Positions 1-13,660 are shown, numbered from the stretch's first letter. The stretch: DNA of 64,000 nt from Toxonevra muliebris (GCA_963691655.1 OY829326.1:144292998-144356997); one strand, 5' to 3'. The notes: generated from the sequence alone by a model not told the origin. Numbers and translations: made by a program.

Positions 1-1180
1 GTATGCAATTAACTTGCTTTGAAAATTACAGTGCTTCACTGCAAAAGTTGTCTGGTACATATCAAATTTGTTAATGATATAGAACGGCCGTCACTGTTTT
101 AAGACATTGATAGTCAAGGTACACTATACTTGAGCGACTATGAAAGAACCAATTTTGGATCTATTTACAGTTTTTAATACGAAATTAAGTGAATACCAAG
201 TATTCGTTCCTCAAGAGTACTCATCTTCTGCTCATCCCTATTCAAAATTTGTGTTTTTGAAGATTGCAGTTACATGTACATGTGATGTTACTTTACCATT
301 TTTTTTGCTTGAACCACAAAGAAAAAATGCCGCCAATATATTTATTTTTTTTTTTTGCTGAGCAATAATAAATAAATAATTAATATTTGCATGCAAACAA
401 ATCGCGATTTTTTTTTTATTCTTATTGACTTTGAGCAGGTATGCAGCACAAAATTTCAATTGAAAAGTATAGAGAAACAAACAAACAAATAAAAAAAAAA
501 AAAACATTGACAGCTGTCAAAATTCAACTCAATTGCAAATAACCAAATTACAAATCAACAGCAATAAAGTTTTGCAACAAACTTAAATTACAACAAGAAA
601 AAAGGAAGTAATTATTCATTAATTTAATTTTTGAAAATGAAATAGAAAAAATAATTTGCTTGAAATTTACATTTAGCCACGGAACAGCAAAAAAAAAGTA
701 TTAAGCTATCGATAAAGATGAATACTGTTGTTGTTGCTGCTTTTATTTAAATATCCTTAAGCCATGAAAATATAGGAAGTAGCAACGTAATAGCAGCAGA
801 AAGAAAATTTCAAAGTAGAATTTCTTCTGCGGGGAAAATTTCATGACAATTTGATTGAAATGGAAATTTCTGTAATTTTAATGGAATTGTTGAATAAAAA
901 ATTTCCAATTTAAAATTAAGTGAGGGAAAAGTTTGTATTTTTGGAGTAGTCATGACAAATTAATGAATACCCTATATGAAGTAGTACTAGAACCAGAGTA
1001 AAAGTGAGGACTTTTCATTCCTGAAAAAAGTTTTTGAGAGCTAATGACTGAGATATTTCTCATGAAAATAAAAGGAATTTATCCCAAAGATCTTCCCCTT
1101 TAGATCTGCAGGTCTTCTACAGCTTTTTATTAATGTGCCCGTTGCAAATCTCTAGTTCTTTGTTGTACTAATTTGAAAAA
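1..1180. other. AT-rich non-coding DNA
   Basis: No supported gene. Only A/T homopolymers (for example 343-357, 407-418, 490-503) and short chance frames are visible. Confidence 0.6.
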
Positions 1181-1189
1181 AATTTTTAT

Positions 1190-2000
1190 TAGAAACGGAT
1201 TTAAAAATTGATTGGGATCGGTGAGAAGATTGGCGTGAGGCGGAATGAGAAGCTCGTTATGAGGATTGCCTGGAAACGAATAACGTGAAGAGCGATGTTT
1301 CGATGGATGAGGAGATCAACACGAAGATTGCTGAGAAAATCGTCGAAAACTGGAGAAGAAGAAAAAATGAGATCGATATGAGGATCGTAAAGAATTTTGT
1401 AGTAAATAGGGATCAGAAAACTGATGAATGCATGGAAAACGAAACCGTATGAGTATTGTCAAGATCGTGAAAAAGGGACACGAGAAGATCGTGGTTGAAA
1501 AAGATTAACGTAAGACGAAAATCATAGAAAGGTTGAGAACATCGAAGATGAAAGATTGGCATGAAGGTCGACGAGAATATTGTGAAAAATAGGTATAAGA
1601 AAACTGACGTGAGGATGGAAACGGAGATCGATATCAGGATGAATTAGAGTGTAATGTTTTGAGGGATGGGGAGATCAACATGAACATTGTCGAGAAAATC
1701 GTGGAAAGGTAGAGAAGATCGAAAATAAATTGGCATGAGGATCGTCAAGAATATCGTGAAAAAGGAGAAAGAGGATGAGAAGATCGACGAGAAAAAGTGA
1801 TGAAAAGATCGATGTGAGGATCGTTGAAAAAATTGTGGAAATGAATGGATGAAAAGATCGACGAGAAAAACTGATGAAAAGATCGATATGAGGATCGTTT
1901 TAAAAAATTGTGAAAATGAATGGATGAGAAGATCGACGAGAAAAGCTATAGTTTGATGGACGATATTGTTTAGCAGATCGTGGAAAAGACTGACGATATT
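1190..2000. repeat. Degenerate GATCG-rich minisatellite (unit about 73 bp)
   Basis: The words GATCGACGAGAAAA, GATCGATRTGAGGATCGT and AAAATTGTGRAAATGAATGG recur in order. The clearest units start near 1775, 1848 and 1921, giving a period of about 73 bp; toward 1190 the array decays into shuffled GAGAAGATCG / GAGGATCGT words. The region is purine-biased on the plus strand and richer in GC than its flanks. The 119-codon minus-strand open frame across it is a consequence of the repeat. Confidence 0.75.
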
Positions 2001-3726
2001 CAAAGAGAGTAAAGGTAAAAGTAAATGCTTTAGGCTTACACACAGTTGTTTACAATTACTAGTGCCTCCAAAGAGGGGGTTTTATTTCAAAAACTTCCCC
2101 CTTAAACCCGCGAATGACTGTATATGTTCAATATAAAATGATTATCCTAAGGGTATTGAAATTATTTATTTTTCAAAGTATCCAAGTTTGTAAATGTGTT
2201 GAAAATCTTGGTTTTTCTCCTTCCCCCCTTTCGCCTCTTGAATTTGCATGACCAAAATTCGCGTTCATTAATAACGTTGTCTGTCTTTTGTGATGTTTTG
2301 AGATGTTATTCATAAAAGCGTTTCAAAAGCTTCACATATCATAGAGAACTAACAGGTAAACCAAGAAGGTATTCCACTACATCAATTTAAAATTGGAAAA
2401 AATTGAAATTGTGCTCTAAATTCCGATCAATTTTCGATTCCTGAATTGCATAATTTGCAAAGTTTTATTTTTATATTTAATACTCGCCTCTATTTTGCTA
2501 ATGAATGAAATAAGTAGCAGTTCTACTTAAAATCTACAAACAAATTTTGTAAAAAAAAAACAAGTTAAAAATGCATAAAAAACATTGATGCGTTAAGAAG
2601 ATGAAAAAAATTCAAAAAATTCTACACACAATTGAATGAATGAGGAAAAAAAAGAAAATATATTTGAACTTTTTGAAAAAAAAAAAATAATTGATAGCAG
2701 ATTATGATAATTGCTTTCAGCAATTATTGCTCGTTGCTCATTTTTCCACAATTCAGTAAATATTCTCTGCACGGCTGCTGCTGCTGCTGTTAGTATTTCA
2801 TGCTTGGCAACATAATTTGCATGCGACAACCAACAGCTAGAGCAATTTCAAGAGAAGCCAAGTAGAGCCGACATAAACTTAAGGACAAAATATTTCAGGA
2901 CCAATGATTTTGAATAGCGAGGAGATTTTGACAAGCGCATTTTTTTTTTTTTTCAAATACACTCGTCATTTCATTACTAATTAATTGGTTTGGCTGCTGG
3001 TCAATTGTGAATCGTCAACAAAACCGAGACTGATTTTGATTATATAACAAAAAAAAAAAAAAAAAAAAAAATAGAAATTTTTTTTTTATAAGTGAGGGTT
3101 GTTTTTGTGTATGCTTGTCAAAATTAAAGTTGCATGATGAGGAAACTCAAATTATTTTGTCATTTTCTTGTTAATTTTTATGTGCACACACAATGCACAT
3201 TAAAATGAATTTCTTCAGTTTTTTTTTTGGTTTTTCTTTCCTCATTTTTTTTTAAGCTATTTTTACGCAGTTTTTTTACATTATCCTTTTTTAATTACAG
3301 TCTATTAAAATTACCGCAAAGGCATTTGCTGAAATCAAGTTGACTGCGACTGTTGTTGATGACTTGAAGATTAAATGCAGCCACTAGTATTTACAAACGA
3401 CAATTTTATGATTTTTTTGATTTAATTAGTAATCGATTTTAGTGGTGGAAAAGCGTAATTTTTAATTAAATTTTGTGTACGATGTAAAATTTGGCGGAAA
3501 ATTGTTTGGCGGGCAACATAAAAATTTGCTGTGCTTTAGTGTTGTTAAAAAGTGAAGATTGATTTTGATAGGAAGTTGAGTAATTAAATAAAATTTAAGT
3601 GAAAATCGTTAAGGAAAGTTTTTGCGGGAGAAATATGCATGTTTATCAACGAAAGTGTCCTGGCAACATGTTGCAGCAACATATGTGTTTATAAAGTAAA
3701 TATATTGCAAACTTATTATTTTAAAT
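2001..3726. other. AT-rich non-coding DNA with homopolymers
   Basis: No supported gene. A long A run interrupted by a T (about 3050-3072) and several T runs are present. A short (CTG)n tract near 2775 gives an alanine run in a chance minus-strand frame. Confidence 0.55.
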
Positions 3727-4036
3727 GACAGGCTGAGAGGAAAAGCGGGCTAAAATTTATATAAGAGCAAAAGTGAAATAATTTAGAGTGTCAGTGCAAG
3801 AATGGCATAAGTAATACGGTTTAGAGTGAAAATAAAACGCCTTAAAAGTAAGAGCAAAAATGGTATAACAATTTTTTCAGAGCAAGAACAGCATAGTTTT
3901 TTATTCCGTTTTCGCTCTGAACATATTTCGTTCTACTTTTGCTCTGAACATATTTCGTTTTGCTTTTGCTCTTAAGTAAAATTATTCCACTTTTTTCTGA
4001 ACGTAAAAGTTATACCACTTTTCCTCTCAGCCTCTC
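3727..4036 (+). mobile_element. 310-bp MITE, copy A
   Basis: This is the first of three near-identical copies in the window. The left terminus is GACAGGCTGAGAGGAAAAG; the right terminus read in reverse complement is GAGAGGCTGAGAGGAAAAG. It is flanked by AAAT on both sides (3723-3726 and 4037-4040), an apparent 4-bp target duplication. The right half carries a direct duplication of CTCTGAACATATTTCGTT followed by CTTTTG, and the left half contains related words in the opposite sense (AGAGCAAAAGTGAAA), so the element folds into a long imperfect hairpin. There is no coding capacity. Confidence 0.88.
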
Positions 4037-4040
4037 AAAT

Positions 4041-4672
4041 GGCAGTTGTTGTGAAGGTAAAAAGTGTAAAAATTAAATAAACTTTAATAATGAATTAGAA
4101 ATCTGTAATATGCAAATCGATTATTTAAATATAAAGAAGGGAATTCAAGTATTTATTAGAACCTTGAATGAGTATACATATTTAAATTATGTTGCCGAAA
4201 CCAGATTATCCACAAAGTAAGTATTCAAATGTGATTTTCTTCTCCTTTCAGATTTACATGAAATGTTTTTAATATTTCGCAAAAGGCTTAATCTTGCATT
4301 AATCTTAAGCTACTGATTTATTTGCACTTTTATCTGTTTATTTATTTTATTTTCTTTGATTTTTTCATAATTTGTTTGTGTCATTCTTTTTTTCTTTTTT
4401 ATAAAATTTGTAAGATTGAAGCGGATTTCTGCTTTATCCAAAAAGCAAGAACAAAAAAAAGATTTTTATTCAAATTATATGACAACGGAAAATTCTTTGT
4501 TAATGCCATTATGACAAGCAGTGATTTTTCTCTCTGTCGCTTTTAGCTAATTTAATATGTTTATAAATTAATTTATAAACAAAAAAAAAAAAAAAAAAAA
4601 ATATTCATTTTTTTTCATTATTTAATCCAGTTAAAGATTTATTATTTGTGCATACACACAAATACACATGCA
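4041..4672. other. AT-rich non-coding DNA
   Basis: No supported gene. Poly-T stretches give a 74-codon hydrophobic chance frame (4322-4546); an A run lies at about 4580-4600 and CACACA words near 4655. Confidence 0.5.
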
Positions 4673-4674
4673 TA

Positions 4675-6266
4675 CACTGCCGGTCACAAAAACCGCACCA
4701 CTTGGAATACTGCTGCAATTTCGGTAATATTTTCTAACTTAGCCCGAATTTCCCTTTCTTTGTAAAGAAGATTCCCTTGTTAATGTTTTAAGAATGTATT
4801 TAAGTGGAATGGACCATTTTTCATTGCACTTGTTTGGCGAAGAGAAGAATATTTGAAAAAGTGCCAAAAACAGCTGCAAAGTATAAACAATTGTCGCGCC
4901 ACCAAAACGTTGAAATTTTCGTTCTTAGGTATCAAGGAGTGTCATTGAGTTAAATACCTGAACAAATCTGATGCCTGCATTCGACTGTTGTTGAACTGAT
5001 CCAGAAAAAGGACAATTTGTACGCGCTTGAAATGACAAAAGGATCAAGAAGACTATGGAAGACAAATACGAGAGAAAATGGCATAACCTGAAAGAGAACT
5101 ATAAATTATAGATTCAAAAGTGCAGTCACAATAGGACTGAGCTAAAGAGCTATTACAACGTCAATATAAATGTCGAAACCTTACGCAGAAAGAAATGAAA
5201 GTTCGGTCTCTATGGGAGACGATCAGCCAAAAAGTCGTTGTTGGCGAAATGGATGGAAACAAATCGCCTGGCATGGACTAAAAACTACAGTAATTAAACT
5301 CTGGCAGGCTCGAGAAAAGTTATATGATCGGGTAAATTAAACTCAATTTTGTATGCGCATTTAATCTTCGGTGCTTGCGTTGCTCAGATGTAGAGCAATA
5401 GAAGGTAAACTGTGTAGTGAAAATAGTCAAATTCCCACAAAGTCAGATAGTTTGGATGGGTGCCTTATACTATATTGAAGGGACTGTGAACGCCCAAAAA
5501 TATGGCTAAAATTTTATGGAGCAATTGCTGTAAGCCAATTGTGGAGCGCTTTCGCTCATTAATCACGTTATTTTTCCGGGCGACTTCTGCGACATATCAT
5601 CGCGCCAAATTGGCAAGGTTTAGTTAGCAATTAATGCCTAATGTTTGATAACTTTAGAAATAGTAAAAAAGTTAGATTATTGATTCTTATTTGTTTGCAG
5701 ATTCAAAATGTTTTCAATGCTGTTAGAATTTACTGGCGGGAATGACCAGGTAGCTCGCGCGGTTTAAGTCCGATAAGGCACCTCTGTCATATAATGAAAC
5801 GGAAAGTAGCTCAAAACATGCCAAAGAATAAAAAACTCCTTGTTTGAGTTCTGAAAAAAGTTTGGTATTAAAAAAATAACGAATGATATCCTTAAAGTGC
5901 TTGTCGACTCTATGCCATTCAAGATAATGGCCTTAAGGAAGGCTAAGAGACGGGCACCATCAAGCTAAACAATTTTGCTTATGACTCTATTATGAAACAC
6001 ATTAATCTTAGTTTATACCTTCAAAAAATAACAAACATTTTTATTTTTACATACTTTTAATTAATACCCACAAAAATGTGAAATTTCTTACATATTTTTG
6101 TTTTAATTAAAAAGTAACAAAATTTGTGTGTTTCTTTCGCAATTTTATTCATTTTGTTCTCGAAAATAAAAATAATTACATTGACTAAAATAAAATCAGG
6201 TTTAGGTCCCATTTTAAACGATTTTCTTGAAATTAGTGGGTGGTGCGGTTTTTGCGACCGCCAGTG
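4675..6266 (+). mobile_element. Dead Tc1-like transposon
   Basis: The terminal inverted repeats are CACTGCCGGTCACAAAAACC on the left and, in reverse complement, CACTGGCGGTCGCAAAAACC on the right, both continuing CGCACCAC. A TA flanks each end (4673-4674, 6267-6268), as expected for the Tc1/mariner superfamily. Inside, translated fragments of a Tc1 transposase are readable across many stops and frameshifts: a piece like ALYYIEGTVNAQKY near 5460-5510, and a C-terminal piece near 5735-5850 resembling the WPxxSPDLNPIExLW region, here read as WPGSSRGLSPIRHLCH. The catalytic Glu position has become Arg. At 1592 bp its length suits a full-size Tc1 element, but it is inactive. Confidence 0.88.
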
Positions 6267-6268
6267 TA

Positions 6269-7140
6269 TATACATATGTATGCGCGTGTGTGTGTGTGTA
6301 TAAGCAATCAAAAATTATACACTACATATGTTATAAATTTTGATTAAAAATTGAAAGAATAAATAATAAAAAAACATAAAAAATATTTTCCAACAAATAA
6401 AAGAAAAAGATGGAATTTTTCTGGGTTGTTTGTATAAGTTTTTTTTTTCTTTTTTGTATGTATAGTATGTATGGATATGTTTACTTAACTCTTATGTATA
6501 AATCAATTGTTTAAAAATACTACTATGTACATACTAAAGTCTCGACAACAAATGAAATTAGGCAACTATTTGTGGTAGGCTCATATGATAACAGTTTAGT
6601 TCTGATTCGTGCATTATAGTATAGGCGCATACTCGTTAATGTCTTATTTGTGAGATAGGTAGAATGGGTGTAGTGTACCAGAAAGATAACCTGGCAGGAG
6701 AGTAGTAGTACTGTTTTCTTTTATGTCTATTGTTGATACCCCCAATTGAAGCTTTAGTACTAACTTTCAGATAAGTCAACCTTACTGAGAAATTACTGTA
6801 AGGTTATAATATCCCAGCTATCTGGCCGGTACTTTTCTAGATATATTTTCCTCTTACGAGTGAGCAGGAGGATGCACTCAATTTTTTTTGAGACAAAAAC
6901 AAGGCAACTAGTTCTGTACCTTAATTTTTCATGTGCCTGAAAGGAAACACGTAATTTTTTTTCGAATTGAGATTTTTTGTAGAGTTAAAATTATTAAAAC
7001 CTTGTGATAAAATAACGACTGTGAATGAATTAGCTAAACTTAAGTCAATTACAATTACTTAGGCAAATATTGATGGAGAGATAAAACGTAAAGAGGATTC
7101 TACAGAAAATTTTAAGACCCGATTAAGTTCAAATTTCAGT
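6269..7140. other. AT-rich non-coding DNA
   Basis: No supported gene. A short (GT)n tract at about 6283-6298 abuts the right end of the Tc1-like element. Confidence 0.5.
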
Positions 7141-7149
7141 ATACATAGA

Positions 7150-7926
7150 TAGCAGAGTTGGGTAGTAATGATTTCTTTAGGAATTAAATTCCATCTCCAT
7201 TCCAATTACAAGGAATCGTAATTTGTACTTTGATGTTTTCAATTCCTTGGTACAAGGAACTGTAATCGGTAATTAAAATTTTTAAATTCCTAGGTAATAG
7301 AATTGAAAAAATGTTCGATTCCATTACAAAGAATTGTATTTTTTAATTAAAAATATATAAATTCCTTAAAGGAATTGAAAATGTTATTGAATAGAAAGGA
7401 ATTTAATATTTAAGTGCAATCAATTACTTACTTGGAATTAAACTCCAATTTAGTTGGAATGATTCCTAAAAAGTAATTGATTCCCTTTTAGTTTAGTTCA
7501 ATTCCAAAAATATTTTTCGGCAAACATTGTAAAATGCTTCTAATAAGCCATTACGTATAAAATTTGGGTCACTTCTCTCGTAACGAATTGTTAGAAGCAT
7601 TTTACAATTTTTTGTTTTTTAATTCCAAGAAAGTAATTGATTACACTTAAATAATAAATTCCTTCCTTTCAATTACATTTTCAATTCCTTTAAGGAATGG
7701 ATATATTTTTAATTACAAAATACAATTCCTTGTAATGGAATCGAAAATTATTCCAATTCCATTACCTAGGAATTTAAAAATTTTAATCACCGATTACAAT
7801 TCCTTGTAATAAAATTGAAAGTTATATCAATTCCATTAACAAGGAATTGAAAACATTTAAGTACCATTTACAATTCCTTGTAATTGGAATTGGGAATGTA
7901 ATGTAATTGAATTTACCCAGCTGCCA
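7150..7926. mobile_element. Long palindromic element made of AATTCC/GGAATT words
   Basis: The left arm (about 7153-7555) and right arm (about 7595-7923) are inverted copies. Matching pieces include TTGTAAAATGCTTCTAA near the centre against TTAGAAGCATTTTACAA, ATTCCTAGGTAAT against ATTACCTAGGAAT, and CAATTCCTTGTAAT against ATTACAAGGAAT. The ends read CAGAGTTGGGTA and, in reverse complement, CAGCTGGGTA, hAT-like in style. I found no convincing target duplication. It looks like a foldback MITE with no coding capacity. Confidence 0.75.
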
Positions 7927-8814
7927 TCAATGCAGATTCCTTCGAGTCTAGAGTTTTCAATTGAGCTTGAATTTTGGGAAACATAAAAATAGGTAAAAAA
8001 TCTAAAAATGCACCCAAAACCATTTCCTTAGAAACTATTCAAATTCTTTCCCAATTTAATATTTATTAATCGAAGATTGGCATTCTTAGGGAAAGCTTCA
8101 TAAAAAGTAAAAGAATCAGCCCTAGAAATATGACCTGACAAGAGAAGAGAAGGGAGTGAAAATGGCATTTGTATCAAGTGTTTGATTTTCACTCAAATAA
8201 GTCACTATTCACGGGCCCTGAGTTTTTCCCCACGGCCCTGGTAGTGACACACCTCAAACCCTATTTTGCCTTTTCGCCTCAGATCTAACTAACGGTATAT
8301 TCGAGGTGTATAAAGGCTAAAAAAATTTTCAAATTTCGGGAAGAACTTGTAAATAATAAAAAACTGCTAGAAATCGTCTCCCTGCATGATTGTTTGTAAC
8401 CGATCCCCATATTACCTCGATCGCTAAGAACTAACAACAGCATAACTTCGTTTCTAATTAGTTTCGTATTTAGTGCAACAACAATGCGATTTTCGTTGCA
8501 AAATTTTTGATTTACCCTCGCTAAAGAAGTTTCACTTCAAAAATTTACATTACGTGACCAGACAGTGAAAAAACGTAGTGAAACAAACCAACTCTAGTCG
8601 TTTTCTCGGAGGTTGCAAACTTTTGGGGACGATGAAACACAAGTCAAAGATCTTAAGACCTCGTTTGAGGAAAAAAGTTATAAGAAAGTTTTCGTATTAG
8701 AGAATTTCACAGGTTTCTGGTTTCCAACACGAGTTTTCATGTAGATTTGTTTCAATATTTTTGCTGAAAAGGTAGCCATTTGAGCACTATGTTCCTTAGA
8801 GATCATCTCTAAAC
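7927..8814. other. Non-coding DNA
   Basis: No supported gene. A short imperfect inverted repeat, TCACTATTCACGGGCCCTGA with GGCCCTGGTAGTGA, spans about 8202-8252 and may be a relic of a small element. Confidence 0.45.
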
Positions 8815-9400
8815 TGGTGTCGAACTGGCAAGTACAATAAAGTCGCTTTATGTTGAGTCCCTAGACACGCATGAATAGGGGGTAATGAACAAGCAGACGA
8901 ACTGCTTAGCAGCAACCACTTACGTAGGACCTGAACCCTGCTGTGGAACAGGAGATAGTGTAGTCAGGCCGGAAGAGGGAAACAAGAGGTAAGAACTCTT
9001 TAATAATTTTTCGAAACTGAGCCAATTCAAAGCGGATTTAAGTTACTATAATAAGAGTAGATACGCATTTTGCATTGGTCTTAACAAAAACAGTTTGCGC
9101 ATATTAGATGATATTTTGACTGGCACTGTGGGTTCAGAGAGAACACCTCTGTAAAATAGGGGGTTGAGGAAAGCTCAATATCTAGGTTATGAAATGAGGA
9201 AAATGAATTATTAGAACATATTTTAGCTCATTGTGGAGCACTGTTTCACAAAAGAATAAAATGCCTGGGTTTGTACCAAGTGCCCAGCACAGAACTAGGA
9301 TCCATTGATCCGGCCGTAATTCTCAAATTCTCTTGAGGGAGACTGAACTGGATGAGGTACTGTAGTCAAATTAGACTAGATAGAGAAGAGGGGCGTACAA
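8815..9400 (+). mobile_element. Non-LTR retrotransposon 3' fragment (RNase H and C-terminal region)
   Basis: Around 8850-8925 the plus strand reads V-P-R-H-E-stop-I-G-G-N-E-Q-A-D-E-L, matching the WVPGHxGIxGNExADELA motif of the RNase H domain in Jockey/I-type retrotransposons. Downstream (about 9095-9330) there is DILTGHCGFREHLCKIG and, after a frameshift, ELLEHILAHCGALFHKR, the usual C-terminal LTGHC plus His/Cys motif. Stops and frameshifts show it is dead; the 5' part is missing. Confidence 0.75.
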
Positions 9401-12400
9401 TAGATCTTATAGGTCGCGGTACAACGACAAAAGCCTCTCTAACAATACAATAATTAAATAGGCTGAAAAAAGTAAAATTTTCTTTGGGTGGGGTGAATTT
9501 CTATCTGGAATGTTTTTGAATTTAATTTGTGCAACTTCTTGACTTTTATTATTTAAAAATAGCTTAAAACTAGATTGAATATTAGCCGAATAGTTTTTAC
9601 TACTTGTAGCAAAAACGACCCATAGTCGTTTGGTGTTTTTATGAATCATCTTAATTTGACTGTTAATACTTACAAAATATGGATATTTTAAATGTAAATG
9701 TTTAAGGAATAAGTAAAAGTATTTACCTGGAAAGAGAAAAAGAAAAAATAAATTAGAATATACAAAATATTAAGGAAAAGAAGAAGAGAATAATTATATC
9801 AAACAATAAACACTAAACATATATTAAAAAAACATTTTTACACTTTTTGTATATTTTTAACCCTCCCAGGGATTTTGTTCTGATATGATAATAATGGTTT
9901 AAAAATTCGTTCAAAATTTAACCTTACATCGTACTTGAATTCACAGCATCAATATGTGTATTTTGTTTTGAAAAATTGTATGCATTTAAAAAGTTAGCTG
10001 CATAGGTTAACCCATTATAAACAGGTACCAGAAACCGTAATCCAATTTTGTAATTTTTTGAAACGCGATTTTTGTATATCTCTCTCCAATACAAGATTTC
10101 AGTACTCAAAAATATTACAAAAAATATTTGTTGTATATTTTAAAGTGAGCAGTAGTAATTGTCATATCCCGAAAAAATTTGGTAAGGTGACCAACTGTGC
10201 AAAAAAAAAGTGTACATACTTCTACATAACATTATGTGTAGTGTACTCTTTTTGTGGTCAAATTCTTAGTACTGATATTTTTTTTTATAAATTTTTAAAT
10301 TATTCCGATTTTTCCACACAATTTTTTTTTTTTTTTTAATTTTGGGCAGCTTTAGTTTGTGAAAAATATATGGGGACCTATTAAGATATAATTTCAACGT
10401 ACAATTTATAATTTCATCTAGATAAATTTATCATTTCAAATGTATAATAAATATATTTACTATTTTTTATTAATTTTTATAAACTTCTTCTAGAAAGGTA
10501 GGAGTGTTTACTTAACCCTATTGTCCAGGTAAAATTTAATAAGTTAAATTATGAAATGCAGTTTTAAACCCCGGATATGTAGACATTTTAATCAGTTACT
10601 ATTTTTTGAAAAAGTTCTCTCAAATGTGTTGTTGATAAATTTTTGTTACTATACCAAAAATTGTGCAAATTTTCAAAATGGTTTAAAATTTGAATATAAA
10701 TAACTCTCTCTTATTTTGAAATAATTTTTTCAGAAATCTTACACCGATTGAAAGCGGAGATCCGTGAATTGCTTTCCCAAATTTTAATAAATTATAAGAA
10801 ATAATCTGTGAACCAAAATGGTATTACATCTGCCTAAATAAGTTTCAGTCTTTTCTAAAAGATTAACCTTTTTAACATAGTTTTTTCTATACCATAATAT
10901 CCAAATCTCATTATATTTTAAGTCCACATAAAAGAAATTATTTATGAGCATGAAAACATGTACAAATGCACGAAACTATGCGCATTTTGAAAGTTGTTCA
11001 ATTTAGTTTATCATTAATTGTGTTTGCATTAACAATTATAAATGTTAAAATCATAAATTTCGAAAATTGTTTTTTTTTTTTGTGTTTTATTTACATATTT
11101 ATTAAGTACAAGAAAACAAAAATTTTATATGAATTTGACATTCATTTGGTTATACAAGTTAGAGACTCATAGAAGAAAAAGAAAAAAATTATATGCATGT
11201 ATGTGATACATCTTTGAAATGAAGCTTATCTTTATTTTTGGATTTTTTTTTTTTTTTTTTTTTTTTTACAGCACTTGTGTCTCAATCAAAATGCTCTAGT
11301 TTTAAATAATCACAATTACAATTTTGTTTTGTATTTAATTGCTTGCATAATCCGTCAGTAATTATCATCAAGTTGATATCTATTTGACATACATATGGTA
11401 CATAGTTTAGTTTAGAGGTATTTGTTCAATTTTATCAAACTAATCTATTTATGGCATTATTTAGTTAGGGGTTTCTATAGTATCTATGCCTTCAAATGCA
11501 CGTAGTATATATAAATATAAAAAAATGAATACTCCAAAACAAAAAAAACTATCTAATTTTTATTATAGCTGCTGACGTTTTCATCATCAGGATGTTCACC
11601 ATCTCCATCAACATTGTCAACTCTGCCACTAGCTACTATCATATCACACTCGTAAATTTTTATAAATACACTGAACAATAATAATGATTATTTTAAAAGT
11701 GAAAAAAAAAAAAAAAAAAAAATGCTACGCAAATTATCTTGTATTCATAAATTTAATTAATGTTTATTTAATACTTTAAAAGAGTTTAATGATTATTTCT
11801 TTGTACTCATCATCCTCGTCCTCAAAACATGTGATGATGCTGATTATATTTTGAGAGTGTGTGTGTGTGTGTGTGCTGCAATTAGTATATTAAAATAAAT
11901 ATCTACATATTTGAAAATTGTTATAAATTTAAACACGTACGTATTTTTTTATTATATCTAATTTTTTTGCTTATTTTTTAGTGAAATGAATCCTCATAAA
12001 TGCTAGTAAGTAAATAAATAAATAAAACCTATACACAATTATTATACAGTACTGGCTCCGTTTCTGTCATTGTCTCTGCCTCTGGTATTCATCAGCAGCA
12101 ATTGTTATCTAATCTTGTGCTGATATATTGCAAATACATACGTTTTTGTATCAATTACAAATTAAAAAATAAATAAAAAAAAAGAGGAAAAAAGACAAAT
12201 ACCTACAATGCGCATTCATAAAGTATCGTAATTATTTTAAACTTTTTTTTTTCTGGAGATACTTATTGTTTTGACGTTTTATTGCACACGACGGTGATGA
12301 TGATGATGATGATGTAGGAATTGAGGAGCCACCATCATCATATACCAAGTCGTGGAATTTATTGTTTTAATAAACAAATATTTACTGACATGTGTTCGTT

Positions 12401-13379
12401 TTGTTTTAATTTTTTTTTAACTTGTATGTATGAAGAAAATGATAAGGAAAGTGATTTTCAACGTAGGTATTTCATTGGCCATACATGCTTTTATAATACC
12501 AATATGTTGATTGAGTAATGAAATGTGTTGCACATTAAAAAGTTTTCATAAAAAATTTTTATAAAATTGTATTACTTAAATAAATACTTAGTATACAAAT
12601 TTAAAGCACTAGTTACACTAGCAACATTTTTTGTTTCGAAACATGTTGCTAGGCACATGAATGATTTTACATTGTATGAAATGTTACTATCAGACCAAAC
12701 AGGGAAACGCTGGAGATATTCTCAAAGCTAGTAGATGATTAGCAAAGACCTTAGCGGCTTCAGTAGTGTGACACTCATATTTAATATCCTTGAGTACCAC
12801 AGAGAGATTACCATAATCCAAATATGGAGACATGGAAAGTTAATATCACCAGAAAGCTACAGATTAGTTCCCCACATTACAGACTGAGTACATATGCTAG
12901 TAATCAACTACAACAAATCATGAGCTACTACAAATGGCAATGAATAAATCATAGAAAAAAAAGCCAAACGATAATCCTGCAAAACAGAACACTCGAGTAA
13001 AATCTCTAAATACCATGTAGAGTTGAAAGATCAGCAACAACCTGGAGATCAACTGCATTGACAGTTGTAGGGTCATTAGAATAGTCGTCAGCAGCTGATA
13101 CATGCATGGAAAATTGAAGGAGTTTGTCGTCGTCCAGAAGACATTAAGAGAGAGAGAGGGAGAGAGAACAATTTTCAATTCTTTACTGAAATTTATATTT
13201 TAGCATAAGAATGTTGTTTTGAGGAACTTGATCTGATTGAAAGTCTTTGGACTCCTTAGGGTCTAAGAACCCTCACTTTATACTGTTTTTGGTTTTTATT
13301 CGGATTGGAAGGTTTCTTGAACAGGTCAAGGAACAATTTTAGGAGGTATCGCTTATTTGAGAATGTATTCTGAAATTTA
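9401..13379. other. AT-rich non-coding DNA with microsatellites
   Basis: No supported gene. Visible items are poly-T at about 10321-10338 and 11247-11269, poly-A at about 11702-11721, (GT)n at about 11857-11874, a (GAT)n tract at about 12294-12315 and (GA)n at about 13147-13167. The 80-93 codon frames in this stretch show no recognisable motif. Confidence 0.5.
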
Positions 13380-13660
13380 CGCGAGGTTACCAGAAACAAA
13401 ATATTGCGATCCTAACCGATAGTCAAGCGGCTATCAAGGCACTCAAATCACTAGTAATGGAGTGTCTTGATGAACTCAACACGTTCGGTTTATAAAATCA
13501 TGTTTGGATCCTGTGGATTCCGAAGCACATTGAGATTAAAAGGAATGAAGTTCCAGATAAAATAGCAAAGAAAAAAGCATCAATTCCTTTCGTGGGTCTA
13601 GAGCTATTCTGCGGGATAGTGAAAAGAATCAATATTTCAACTATAAAATTGTGTAACTAT
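13380..13660 (+). mobile_element. Non-LTR retrotransposon RNase H fragment
   Basis: The plus strand reads ILTDSQAAIKALKS (about 13405-13450), the second catalytic motif region of retrotransposon RNase H. It then gives WIPKHIEIKRNEVPDKIAKK (about 13517-13575), a decayed form of the WVPGHxGIxGNExADELA motif. It contains a stop and no neighbouring reverse transcriptase is recognisable, so it is a short relic. Confidence 0.78.

Noticed and set aside
1644..2003. 119-codon minus-strand frame (Ser/Phe/His-rich)
   Set aside because: It lies inside a tandem minisatellite and simply repeats the unit; no family resemblance.
2593..2829. 78-codon minus-strand frame with an alanine run
   Set aside because: The alanine run comes from a short (CTG)n tract; no splice sites or similarity to cut were seen.
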